DNA of 62,677 nucleotides. Origin: Gemmataceae bacterium. Its GTDB lineage: Bacteria; Planctomycetota; Planctomycetia; Gemmatales; Gemmataceae. Shown piece by piece: positions 36,690 to 46,000 of the stretch. The first letter of the stretch is position 1. Every line of letters starts with the position of its first letter. The stretch lies in NCBI GenBank assembly GCA_028288765.1, contig JAQGHQ010000329.1:1-62677 (forward strand), read 5' to 3'. The notes under the pieces were generated by a model, which was given only the letters and a program-made list of their open reading frames with translations, was not told where the DNA came from and did no database searches. A program made the position numbers and the translations under genes.

Positions 36690-37949
36690 ATGTTGACCGC
36701 CGTCACCCGTTCCCCCGGCCGCGAACTGGGCCGGTGCCAGCTCACCCACCTCCCGCGCCGGCCGATCGATACCGACCGGGCTCTGGCCCAGCACCGGGCC
36801 TATCAGGCCGCGCTGCGGGACGCGGGCGCCCGCGTGATCGGACTCCCCGCCGACCCCGCGCTCCCGGACGGGGTGTTCGTCGAGGACGCGGCGGTGGTCC
36901 TCGACGAGCTGGCCGTCATCACCTCGCCGACCCCGCCCTCGCGGCGGGCGGAGCGGGGCGCGGTCGGGGTCGCGCTCGCCCCGTTCCGGCGGATAGTCCG
37001 ACTCCCGCCGGACGCATTCCTGGAAGGCGGGGACGTGCTGCGGGTCGGCCGGACCCTGTACGTCGGGCTGTCTGCCCGGACGGGGGAGGCCGGGCTCCGG
37101 GCGCTGGACGGCATCGTCCGCCCGCTGGGGTACGCCGTCGTGCCGGTCCGCGTGACCGGGTGCCTGCACCTCAAGAGCGCGGCCTGCGCGGTGGACGACG
37201 CGACGGTCCTGATCAACCGCGGGTGGGTGGAGGTCGGTCCCTTCTCGGGGCTCCGGCAGGCGGACGTCCCCGCCGCGGAGCCGTTCGGGGCGAACGTCCT
37301 CCGCCTGCCCGGGGCGGTCCTCGTAAGCACCGCGCACCCCGGGACGGCGGACCTCGTCCGGGGTCTCGGGCACCGGGTGGTCACGCTCGACGTGTCGGAG
37401 TTGCACAAGGCGGAGTCCGGGCTGACCTGTATGAGCCTCGTGTTCGAGGGGATCAGCCGCGCGGACCGGGATGACGGGTTCACGCTGCGTGCCGCTACCA
37501 ACGCGGACGGCGAGGCGATCCGCCGCGTCGTGTGGGCGGTACTCGGGGAGTTCGGGTTCACACCAGACCCCGCCGGGACGGACGCCGACCTCGCCGTCGT
37601 GGAGGCGTCCTACCTCCGCACTGGGGGCGCGTTCGAGGTTCTCACCGGCCCGGCGGGCGAGGTGGTCGGGACGGTCGGGCTGTTCCCGCTCGGAGACGGC
37701 CGGTGCGAGTTGCGGAAGATGTACCTCGCCGCGGCGTGCCGCGGCCGGGGGCTCGGCAAGCGGCTACTGCGGCACGCGCTGGACCGGGCGTGCGGGCTCG
37801 GGTTCCGGCGGGTCGAACTGGAGACGGTGGGGGTGTTGCGGGTGGCGATCGAGCTGTACGAGTCGTTCGGGTTCCGGCCGTTCGTGCCGGACCACTGGTC
37901 GGCGGGACCGGGTCGGGCGGACCGGGCCTACGCCCTCGACCTCGGTTGA
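36690..37949 (+). CDS. DDAH-like amidinohydrolase fused to a GNAT acetyltransferase
   Basis: A 419-residue two-domain protein. Residues 1-255 are a dimethylarginine dimethylaminohydrolase-type guanidine-modifying enzyme: Glu65-Asp66 in VFVEDAAVV, EGGDVLRVG, catalytic His160 in CLHLKSA and nucleophile Cys247 in GLTCMS. DDAH cuts methylarginines to citrulline and methylamines. Residues 264-419 form a GNAT domain with the acetyl-CoA loop RGRGLGK (351-357), ELRKMYL before it and YESFGFRPF after it. The join is seamless, without frameshift, so a real fusion is likely. The start at 36690 follows AAGGA. Both active sites look intact. The coupled substrate is unknown; a product acetylated after guanidine cleavage is one possibility. 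Confidence 0.85.
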   Translation: MLTAVTRSPGRELGRCQLTHLPRRPIDTDRALAQHRAYQAALRDAGARVIGLPADPALPDGVFVEDAAVVLDELAVITSPTPPSRRAERGAVGVALAPFRRIVRLPPDAFLEGGDVLRVGRTLYVGLSARTGEAGLRALDGIVRPLGYAVVPVRVTGCLHLKSAACAVDDATVLINRGWVEVGPFSGLRQADVPAAEPFGANVLRLPGAVLVSTAHPGTADLVRGLGHRVVTLDVSELHKAESGLTCMSLVFEGISRADRDDGFTLRAATNADGEAIRRVVWAVLGEFGFTPDPAGTDADLAVVEASYLRTGGAFEVLTGPAGEVVGTVGLFPLGDGRCELRKMYLAAACRGRGLGKRLLRHALDRACGLGFRRVELETVGVLRVAIELYESFGFRPFVPDHWSAGPGRADRAYALDLG

Positions 37950-37966
37950 CCGACTCCGCCCCGGTC

Positions 37967-39430
37967 TCACTGCCCGCAGGTGTACGAGAGGTCATCGAAG
38001 TAGACCCGCTGGGCGTTGCCGTCGATCCAGGTGGTGATGAGACCGAACCGGTCGAACCGCGCCCCTGCCTTCCGGTCACCGTCTCCAAGATCGAGCGCGA
38101 CCGACTTCTCGTCGAACGAGACCACCACGCGTCCCCGCCCGGCGGCCCCCGCGGGGTCGTAGGCGAGCGACCAGTCGTGCGACTTGCCGTCCGGGAGGAT
38201 GTGCGGGCGGTCCGGGCTGGCGGCGTACCCCTGCCCGTCCCCGCGGACCCGGTACGCCGGATAGAACAGGAACCCCTCGCGGCTCGGCCCCTCCACCGCC
38301 ACCCCGAGGAAGCTCCGCGGGAACCCCGAACTCTGCGACGGGTTCACGGCTAGGCTGTCCTCCGAGTGGTAGAACCCGAGCAGGGTCGTGCTGTCGCTCA
38401 CCCCCCGCCGCAGGGCCACCTTCCCTGATGCCCTCAACGGCTTGTCGAGCGCGAGCGCCCCGAGCCGGTCGCCGTAGGCCGCGAGCCGGTCTGCGTAGCG
38501 GCAGTCGCCGCGGAAGACGAGCCCGCCCAGCTCCCCGGCCGCCTTCCCGCCGGCGTGGTTGGTGGGGCTGGACCCGAAGTCGAACCGCGGCCGCACGTCC
38601 GCCGTCTGGTATTCGCGCCGGTTCCCGACGCCCTCCCACCTCGGGTCCTTCGTGAAGTCGTCCGCCTCGCCATTGACCGTCACGTCGTCGAGCCAGACCT
38701 CGCCGCCGCCGTCGGCGCTCTTGAGGACCGGCAGCAGGCCGAACCGGTCGAACGTCGCCCCGTCCGCCCGGTGTCCCGCGTCCAGGTGGCAGACGGCTGT
38801 CTCCCCGCCCAGGGTGACGGTCACCACCCCGCCGCCCTTGTTGCCGGCCGGGTCGTACTTGATCGACCACTGGTGGGGAACGCCGGTCTTGAACCCGCGC
38901 AGTTCGACCCGACCCGTGGCCGTGTTCTTGACGGTGGCGAACCCGCCCGGGCTGTCCCCGCCGGCCCGCCACTTGCCGGTGCAGTACTCGACGTAGGCGT
39001 AGAACACGTCCCCGCGGCCGAGCAGCCGCAGGGCGATGGTGTTCGGGGTCCGCCACTCGTTGACCGTGCCGGCGTTGAAGAAGGCGATCAGGGCGTGGAA
39101 CGCCCGGCCCTTGCACTGGAGCGTGCCGGACGCGGAGAGGGGCGTGTCGAACGTCTTCGTTTCCAACTTCCGGGCATAGTAAGCCGTCTCAGCGGCCGGG
39201 CTAATGAACCCGCCGACCTCGCCGGGCTTACTGCCGGCATTCGCGGTCCCGCTGTAGCCGAAGTCTTGCCGGACGGTTCGCTTCTCCGGGGACGTGGCGC
39301 GGTTGTTCCGGCCCTCCCACCCGGGGTCCTTGTCGAACCGCTCGGTCCGCTCCTCGGCCACGGCCCACCCGCCGATCGAGCAGGCCAGCAAGGCCGCGCC
39401 GCAAACTACCCGTGCGCGGCATGTCGTCAT
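37967..39430 (-). CDS. Secreted protein with two tandem domains
   Basis: A 487-residue protein with a signal peptide (residues 1-25, ending AVAEE). Two copies of one domain, roughly residues 30-255 and 257-485, each begin with a WEG motif (DPGWEGRNNR and DPRWEGVGNR). Each ends with an FDRFGL strand and a DD-(V/L) end (WLDDVTVNG; YFDDLSYT). Within each there is an HxWSxxYDPAG segment (HQWSIKYDPAG, HDWSLAYDPAG). The build suggests a concanavalin-like or carbohydrate-binding beta sandwich, but I do not recognise a named family. Convergent with the DDAH-GNAT gene (17 bases apart) and divergent from the WD40 gene. Confidence 0.7.
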   Translation of the reverse strand: MTTCRARVVCGAALLACSIGGWAVAEERTERFDKDPGWEGRNNRATSPEKRTVRQDFGYSGTANAGSKPGEVGGFISPAAETAYYARKLETKTFDTPLSASGTLQCKGRAFHALIAFFNAGTVNEWRTPNTIALRLLGRGDVFYAYVEYCTGKWRAGGDSPGGFATVKNTATGRVELRGFKTGVPHQWSIKYDPAGNKGGGVVTVTLGGETAVCHLDAGHRADGATFDRFGLLPVLKSADGGGEVWLDDVTVNGEADDFTKDPRWEGVGNRREYQTADVRPRFDFGSSPTNHAGGKAAGELGGLVFRGDCRYADRLAAYGDRLGALALDKPLRASGKVALRRGVSDSTTLLGFYHSEDSLAVNPSQSSGFPRSFLGVAVEGPSREGFLFYPAYRVRGDGQGYAASPDRPHILPDGKSHDWSLAYDPAGAAGRGRVVVSFDEKSVALDLGDGDRKAGARFDRFGLITTWIDGNAQRVYFDDLSYTCGQ

Positions 39431-39514
39431 GGGATTCTCCCTGTGGGGTGTAACACCGTGCGGAGATCATACTCTGGAAGTCAGCCTCCGGCCGCAAGCA
39501 TCAAGGGAGCAGCC

Positions 39515-40474
39515 ATGAACCGCGCCGGCCTGATGGGAACACTCACGCTCACAATCCTCGGCCCGGCACTCCTGCTGGGTGCCGATCCTGAACCGCGGAA
39601 ACTGGAGGGGCATCGCGGCTCGGTGTTGTCGGTCGCCTTCTCGCCGGACGGGCGACTCCTGGCCAGCGCCAGCCGGGACAAGACCATCAGGCTGTGGGAG
39701 CCACGGACCGGCAACCTCGAACGGACCCTGACCGAACACACCGCGGACGTCTACGGCGTGGTGTTCTCCCCGAAGGGGGATCTGCTGGCCAGCGGTAGCG
39801 CGGACAAGTCTGTGCGGCTGTGGGATCCGCAGACCGGTAGGGTGATCCGGACCCTTGAGGGGCACACCGACATTGTCCGGTCGGTCAACTTCTCACCCGA
39901 CCAGAAGACGCTGGTCAGTGGTGGGGTGGACAAGACTGTGCGCCTATGGGACGTGCAGACGGGCAAGGCGAAGGCGGTACTGGAGGGGCATACGGCGCGG
40001 GTGATGATCGTCGTGTTCTCGCCCGACGGGACGACGCTGGCGAGCGCCAGTTCGGATAAAACCGCCCGCCTGTGGGACGTGCGGACGGGCAAGGCGAAGG
40101 TCGTGCTGGAGGGGCACGTGGGCGGCCTGGAGTGCATCGCCTTCTCCCCCGACGGCGGGTTAGTGGCCACCAGTAGCCAGGACAGCACGGTCCGACTCTG
40201 GGACGCGGAAACGGGGAAGGTGCTACACACGCTCAAGGGCCACGAGGGCGAAATCGACTCGGTGGCCTTCTCACCGGACGGCAAGACCGTGGCGAGCGGG
40301 TGCAAGGACAAGTCCATCAAACTCTGGGATCCGCAGACCGGGGCGTTACGCAAGACGCTTACCGGATCCGGAACGCGGCTCGAATCACTGGCCTTCTCGC
40401 CCGACGGCGCCACCTTGGCGAGCGGCAGCGGCGGACCCGAGTCACTGGTCTGGCTCTGGCCGATGGGGAAGTAA
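39515..40474 (+). CDS. Exported WD40-repeat protein (seven blades)
   Basis: A 319-residue protein: signal peptide residues 1-23 (LTLTILGPALLLGA), then seven WD40 repeats of about 42 residues covering the rest. Each has an LEGH or LTEH start, an SVAFSPDG strand, LASxSxDKT and an (R/K)LWD end. Seven blades make one closed propeller with no other domain, so it should be a pure binding scaffold outside the cytoplasm. The start follows AAGGGAG. Single-propeller secreted proteins are frequent in Gemmata-type genomes. Confidence 0.92.
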   Translation: MNRAGLMGTLTLTILGPALLLGADPEPRKLEGHRGSVLSVAFSPDGRLLASASRDKTIRLWEPRTGNLERTLTEHTADVYGVVFSPKGDLLASGSADKSVRLWDPQTGRVIRTLEGHTDIVRSVNFSPDQKTLVSGGVDKTVRLWDVQTGKAKAVLEGHTARVMIVVFSPDGTTLASASSDKTARLWDVRTGKAKVVLEGHVGGLECIAFSPDGGLVATSSQDSTVRLWDAETGKVLHTLKGHEGEIDSVAFSPDGKTVASGCKDKSIKLWDPQTGALRKTLTGSGTRLESLAFSPDGATLASGSGGPESLVWLWPMGK

Positions 40475-40519
40475 CCGAAGTCGTTGACCGGCCGGCGGGC
40501 GGGGGTAGCTCCTCGCCGC

Positions 40520-41299
40520 TCACAGCACGCCCGGGAAGGCGCCGCCGTCGATGAGTATGCTCTGGCCGGTGATGTAACCCGCCTGAGCCGAACACAAGAA
40601 GGCGCAGGCGGCACCGAACTCCGCTGGATCGCCGAATCGTCTGGCCGGGATCGCCTCGCGTCTTGTGGACCGGATCGCCTCTGGCTCAGCCCCCGTGCGC
40701 CGGGCGGCGGCCTCGAACGAGGACCGCAGGCGGTCAGTCTCGAACGACCCCGGAAGCAGGAAGTTGATCGTCACGTTGGCATGAGCAACGGATCGGGCGA
40801 CTCCGGCCAAGAACCCGGTCAGTCCCGCCCGGGCGCCGCTCGACAGGTCCAGCCCGGCCAGCGGCATCTTCACCGATCCGGAGGTGACGTTCACGATCCG
40901 TCCGAATCGCCGCTCGGTCATGCCGTCGATCACCCGCTGGACCAGCTCGATCGGCGCGGCCATGTTGGCCACGATGCCCTCCATCAGGGCCGCACGATCA
41001 ACCTGGCGGAAATCCCGGAACGGTGGACCGCCGTTATTGGTCACGAGGATATCGACCCGTGAAACCGCGCCGATCAGAGTCTCCTGGCCCTCGGCCGTCC
41101 CGACGTCGGCGGCGAGCGGGATGACCTCCGCACCCGTCTCGACGCGGATCGCGCGGGCCGTTTCCTCGAGTACGGGTTTGTCACGCCCGGTGACGACGAC
41201 CCGACACCCGGCCCGCGCGAGCTCGAGCGCGCACGCCCGGCCCAGCCCCCGGCTGGAGGCGCAGACAACAGCGGTTCTGCCTCCGATCCCGAGATCCAT
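40520..41299 (-). CDS. SDR-family oxidoreductase with non-standard active site
   Basis: A 259-residue FabG-like Rossmann protein. It has the cofactor motif ASSRGLG (residues 14-20), TNNGGP and a GxILIDGG end. The catalytic Ser140 region is present, but where classical SDRs have Tyr-x3-Lys this one reads Ser153-x3-Arg157 (SSGARAG). A group of SDRs with an SGAR-type motif in place of YxxxK is known and often annotated as 3-oxoacyl-ACP reductase. Catalysis by the standard proton relay is doubtful. The gene stands alone between the convergent WD40 gene and the DUF1593 gene. Confidence 0.88.
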   Translation of the reverse strand: MDLGIGGRTAVVCASSRGLGRACALELARAGCRVVVTGRDKPVLEETARAIRVETGAEVIPLAADVGTAEGQETLIGAVSRVDILVTNNGGPPFRDFRQVDRAALMEGIVANMAAPIELVQRVIDGMTERRFGRIVNVTSGSVKMPLAGLDLSSGARAGLTGFLAGVARSVAHANVTINFLLPGSFETDRLRSSFEAAARRTGAEPEAIRSTRREAIPARRFGDPAEFGAACAFLCSAQAGYITGQSILIDGGAFPGVL

Positions 41300-41342
41300 C
41301 GCTTCCTCTCCGGTGTCTGTGGTATCCCGGTGCCGGTCGGGC

Positions 41343-42719
41343 TCACTCGCCGACGGACAGCACGGCCCGGCGGTGGCGGGTCAGCCCCGGGCTCCCGCGG
41401 TCGGTCAGTTCGAGGATGACGTGGATCGTCTTACCGGTGGCGTCGCTCGGCACGGTCAGCGACGCAGTCTCGGTCTCGGAATCGGTGAGCCGCACGGCCT
41501 TCCCGTACGTCCCGGCCTCGGGGTAGACGAACCAGCGGTACGTCAGCCGGTCACCGTCGGGGTCGGACGAGCCCGCGGCCGACAGCTTCACCACCGCGCC
41601 GGGCCGCACCTTCAGGTCCACCGCCGCGAGCGAGCGGTCGCCGTTGAGCACCGGCACGGGCGGGTGGTTCGCCTCCTTCACCCGCTTCACGCACCACTGC
41701 GCCCGCGCCGCGAAGTCGGCCTGGAAGGCCGGCCGCCACCGCCACACGGTCGCCCGCGCGTCAGTCACCTCGCCGACCGTGTCCCGGGCGTCGCGGTACA
41801 GGCCGCCCTTCTCCCCGCGGAACCGCCCGCCCCAGCACCCCCACTCCGGGTGGGCCGGGTCGCCGAGGCCGGTCGGCAGGAAGTAGAACCACGAGGGGGT
41901 GTCGCCCTCCTTGAGCGTCGCGTGCGGGTTCGGGGCGGTCCAGGTGGCCGCCGGGTAGAGCGCCCCGAGCGGCCCGCGGTCCTTGCCGACGTTCGCATCG
42001 ACCCAGGCCCGGGAGGTGAGCGACTCATCGCCGCCGAGGTACATGCCGCGGTAGGCACCCGTCCGCATGTCCTGCCCGGCGCTCGACTTAGCCAGCACGT
42101 AGAACAGGTCCGGGAAGTTCTCGTTGATCCACGGGCCGGTATCGTCCTGATGGCCGATCGAATACACCCGGAGTTTGCCGAGGAACGCCTTGAACCGTTC
42201 CGGGGTGCGGTCGTTGCGCGCCCGCCACAGTGCCTGTGCCAGCTCGGTCGGGCCGCCCCAGATCACGACGTTCACCGGCCGCGGGTCGTCGCGGTCCACG
42301 ACGGACGTGATCCACCGCGAGCCCTCCGTGTCGTGCTCCGCGCCGAGGCTCTTGACGCCGCGCACGGGATTCCCCGACTTGATCCGTTCGAGGAGCAACT
42401 TCGCGTCGGGGTAGTCGGGGTGGTGGAGCAACAGGTTCGGGCGGACCTTCGCATACGCCTCGACGATCTCGCGGATCAGCTCGGGGCGGACGGTGTCCTT
42501 CTTCAGCTCGCCCGGGATGCCGGCCGCGGACGCGATCAGTCCGTCGATCTCGAACTCGTTGGCGTAGTGCATCAGCCGGATCATGGACTGCTGGTCGTCC
42601 GGGTCGCCACCGATGTCGGTCAGGACGACGAGGCGTGGCCGATCGGCCCCGATCGCCGCGGGGGACACGGCCGGGAGCAGACATAGGGCGAGCGGTAGCA
42701 GTCCCGAGGTGCGGTTCAT
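41343..42719 (-). CDS. Exported DUF1593 protein (nucleoside hydrolase-like)
   Basis: A 458-residue secreted protein. Signal peptide residues 1-25 (LLPLALCLLPAVSPA). The N-terminal domain opens RLVVLTDIGGDPDDQQSM, the Asp-rich calcium motif of the inosine-uridine hydrolase fold, and continues with VVIWGGPTELAQAL and an HQDDTGPWI segment, as in DUF1593. The C-terminal 100 residues (AAGSSDPDGDRLTYRWFVYPEAG) form a PKD-type beta sandwich as seen in this family. Members are found with polysaccharide-degrading genes and one was described as cellulose-binding. Starting at 42719 gives a clean signal peptide and a GGAG site; an upstream in-frame start at 42803 does not. Confidence 0.88.
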   Translation of the reverse strand: MNRTSGLLPLALCLLPAVSPAAIGADRPRLVVLTDIGGDPDDQQSMIRLMHYANEFEIDGLIASAAGIPGELKKDTVRPELIREIVEAYAKVRPNLLLHHPDYPDAKLLLERIKSGNPVRGVKSLGAEHDTEGSRWITSVVDRDDPRPVNVVIWGGPTELAQALWRARNDRTPERFKAFLGKLRVYSIGHQDDTGPWINENFPDLFYVLAKSSAGQDMRTGAYRGMYLGGDESLTSRAWVDANVGKDRGPLGALYPAATWTAPNPHATLKEGDTPSWFYFLPTGLGDPAHPEWGCWGGRFRGEKGGLYRDARDTVGEVTDARATVWRWRPAFQADFAARAQWCVKRVKEANHPPVPVLNGDRSLAAVDLKVRPGAVVKLSAAGSSDPDGDRLTYRWFVYPEAGTYGKAVRLTDSETETASLTVPSDATGKTIHVILELTDRGSPGLTRHRRAVLSVGE

Positions 42720-43030
42720 CGGCGGCTCCGGTCGGCGGGTGCAGCACGAGTGTACCGCCGGCGCGGCGCGGGCGATAGCCGCCACCCACACTGGGCCGGC
42801 CACTTCGGCATTGCACGAGCGAATCCCAACGGGGGTGTCCGCATGTTCTGAGAAGCCACCGACCGCTTCGGGTCATCGGTCTCCACCCCGGCAGTGGTGG
42901 CGTCGCGCCCCGCCGCGTATACTCTTCACAACCCGTGCAGAGCTGAGCCGACGGCGGACGACTACACGGCACGCCGTCGTGAGCCGGCTGTCCTCTGTTG
43001 AAGGAAGACTGTCGGGTTTGGGAGATGCCG
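42720..43030. other. Divergent intergenic region
   Basis: About 310 bases between the DUF1593 and GH20 genes, which must carry both promoters. A TATACT hexamer at 42918-42923 could be a -10 element for the GH20 gene, but I see no matching -35. No gene or strong hairpin recognised. Confidence 0.35.
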
Positions 43031-46000
43031 ATGAGCGCGTTCCGCCTGCCGCTGGCCGCCCTGGTGTTCGCGCTGGGTTCCTCCTGCCCGGCGCTGGCCG
43101 CGGCCGATCCGGCCGATCGGTATCCCGATTTGCACCTGATCCCGTGGCCCAAGTCGCTGAGGCCGGGCACCGGGCACCTGCCGATCACCGCCGAGAGCCG
43201 AATTGTGGTCAACGAGGAGCCACTCAAGCCGCTGGCCGGGGTACTCGCGGAGGAGATCGAGAAGCTGACCGGGCTGAAGCTCGGCATGACGACGGGCTCC
43301 GCCCGGCCCGGCGACATTGTCCTGAAGATCAGCAAGGCGATCCGGGCCGACGAGCCGATCCTGGTGCTGCGGAACCGCGAGCCCGTGCGGACCACCGACG
43401 GCGCCCACACCGTCACCATCGACCAGCTCGCGGTCGTGGAGGGCTTCGACTACCGGGCGACGGCCGAAGGCACCTCCACGATCCTGCAACTTCTCGGTAA
43501 GACCGGGCAGGGGTTCCGGCTTCCCAGGGTGACGATCAAGGACTGGCCGCACGCGGACTACTGCGGCGTCATGCTCGATGTGGCGCGGCAGGACCACCCG
43601 ATCGACGCCATCAAGAAGGTGGTGCAGCTCTGCCGGCTCTACAAGGCCCGCTACTTGCAGTTGCACCTCACCGACGATCAGGGCTGGACGTTCCCCTCGA
43701 CCAAGTACCCGAAGCTCGGCACCCGGAACTACGGCGCCCACGGCGGCGTCGCGCCGCGCGTCTACAAGCTCGACGAACTGAAGGCGCTGGTCGCCTACGC
43801 CGACGCCCGCGGCGTGACGCTCGTGCCCGAGTTCGAGATGCCCGGCCACTCCGGGGCGGCCGCGCGCGCGATGCCCGAACTCTTCGACGCAATCAACCCG
43901 CAGTCGAAGCAGCCCGTCGGCATGGGGTGTATGAACATGTCGAACGAGGAACTCTACCCCGCGCTCGACACGCTCATCGGCGAGATGTGCGACGTGTTCC
44001 GCTCCTCGCCGTACTTCCACATCGGCAGCGACGAAGTCACTACCGGCCGGCTGTCGCTGCACCCCGGGTACAAGGCATTTCTGGCGAAGCACGGCCTGAA
44101 GGACGACCACCAGTTGGCCGACCACTTCGTCGCCTCGGTGTGCGCGATGGTCAAGAAGCACGGCAAGAAGGCGATCAAGTGGGAGGGGCTGTCGAACACC
44201 GCCACCAGGGACGTGATCATCATGGGCTGGGAGCTGAACAGCACCGTGGCGTCGGACGTGCAGGCCCGCGGCTACACGACGATCACCGTCCCGTGGACCC
44301 TGGCCGTTCCGTGGGAACAGTGGAGCATGTACGTCTGCAACGGGAGCCACCTCAAGAAGGGCGACTCGGTGCTGGGCGCGATGCTGGTCGCGTGGGAGCA
44401 GCCGCCACTGACGCACATCACCAACCTCCGCAACCTGCCGAGCCGCCAGGAGCGGACCTGGGGACCGGACAACGCGGTCACGGTGGAGGGATTCGCCGCG
44501 CGGTTCCAGCCACTGGACGCCGTGGCCGGCCGGCTGATCGACCTGCCGCCGAAGCCTCAGCTGGAGGCGACATTCTCGACATCGGCGGGCACCGGCGACT
44601 TCCTCGACCCCGTGTTCGCCTTCGACGGCAACGACGCGACGTTCTACCAGTCGGAGGTTCCGCCGAGGAAGGACGACCACTTCACGATGACCTTCCCGCA
44701 GGCCCGGCAGGTGTACGCGGTCGAGGTACTCACGGGCGTCAACGGCCGGGGCCAACTGACCGGCGGCGAGGTGCAGGTCTCCGGCGACGGCAAGACGTTC
44801 ACGACCGTCGCCACGCTCGACAAGGGCACGGCCCGGGTGATCCTGAAGGACAACCGCGTCCGGTCGGTTCGGCTTCGGGCCGTCGCCGATCAGGCGGAAC
44901 CTCTCGTGATTCGCTCGATCAACCTGCGTCTTCTCGTCGAGGTGTCCGGCGTCGTGAAGGACCCGGGTGCGGTCGTCGGCGCGGGGAATGTGGCTGGACT
45001 CACGGGTGACACGGAGTTCGCGTACCCGGTCGGTGCGGGTGCGTTCCCCGTCATCAACCGGGACTTCACGTTGAAGTTGAACAACGGCGGCAACTCCTGC
45101 ACCTTCAGCGGCCCCGTCTCCGGATCGGGCACGGTGGAGATCCACGCCGGCGGCCCCGGTGCGCTGCTGGTCCTCGACGGCAAGGGCGCCAACACCATGC
45201 GGGGCAAGTGGGTGGTCAAGGCGGGTCACGTCGTCCTCGCGAAGGAACCCGGTGCGGACGCGATGGGCGGCACGATCATCGTCGGGGGAGCGAGCGATCA
45301 CGACTCGCTCGTCCTCGGAGCGAGCAACCAGATCAACGACGACGCCGCTGTTGAATTGCTCGGCTCCGACAGGGGCGGCGCGTCCTTCGACCTGAATGGT
45401 CACAGCGACACGATCGCCCGGCTGACGCTGGCCACCGGCACCCGCGTACTGACCGGCGGTCCGCGGGGCGGCGGGGTGCTGACGGTGCGGGAAATCACGG
45501 TCGGGGGCAGGAGTCTCCCCAGCGGCATCTACACGTCGTCGAGCGGTTGGGTCGGGGGAAGCGGCTACGTGGTCGTCGGTGACGTCAAGCGCGTCGAGGT
45601 CTCGGGCGTCGTCGATGACCCGACACGGACGGTCGGCGCGGGCAACATCGCCGTACTCAAGTCCGCCACCGTCTTCAAACTCCCCGATGGCGAGTGCTCG
45701 GTCGCTGCCTTGACCAGCGACTTTCCGCTGACGCTGGTGTCCGGCGGCGGCAAGGTCCGCTTCAACGGGTTCGTGACGGGCAACGGCGCGCTGCGCGTCG
45801 AGGCGACCGGCGACCGGCAGCTGGAAATCGTCGGCGAGCCGAGCAACTCCTTCAAGGGTCCGACGACGCTCGTGCGCGGCGTCCTAAAGCTCGGCAAGCC
45901 GGCCGGTGCCGTCGCGATTCCGGGCGACCTGGTGATCGGCGGATCGGCGGCGGAGAACAAGGGGGATGTCGTCGTCTGGGAAGCCGACGGTCAGGTCTCG

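Noticed and set aside
39600..40470. Regularly spaced DNA similarity of about 126 bases, considered as a CRISPR-like or satellite repeat
   Set aside because: The period is the 42-residue WD40 blade; these are protein repeats. No CRISPR array was seen anywhere in the window.
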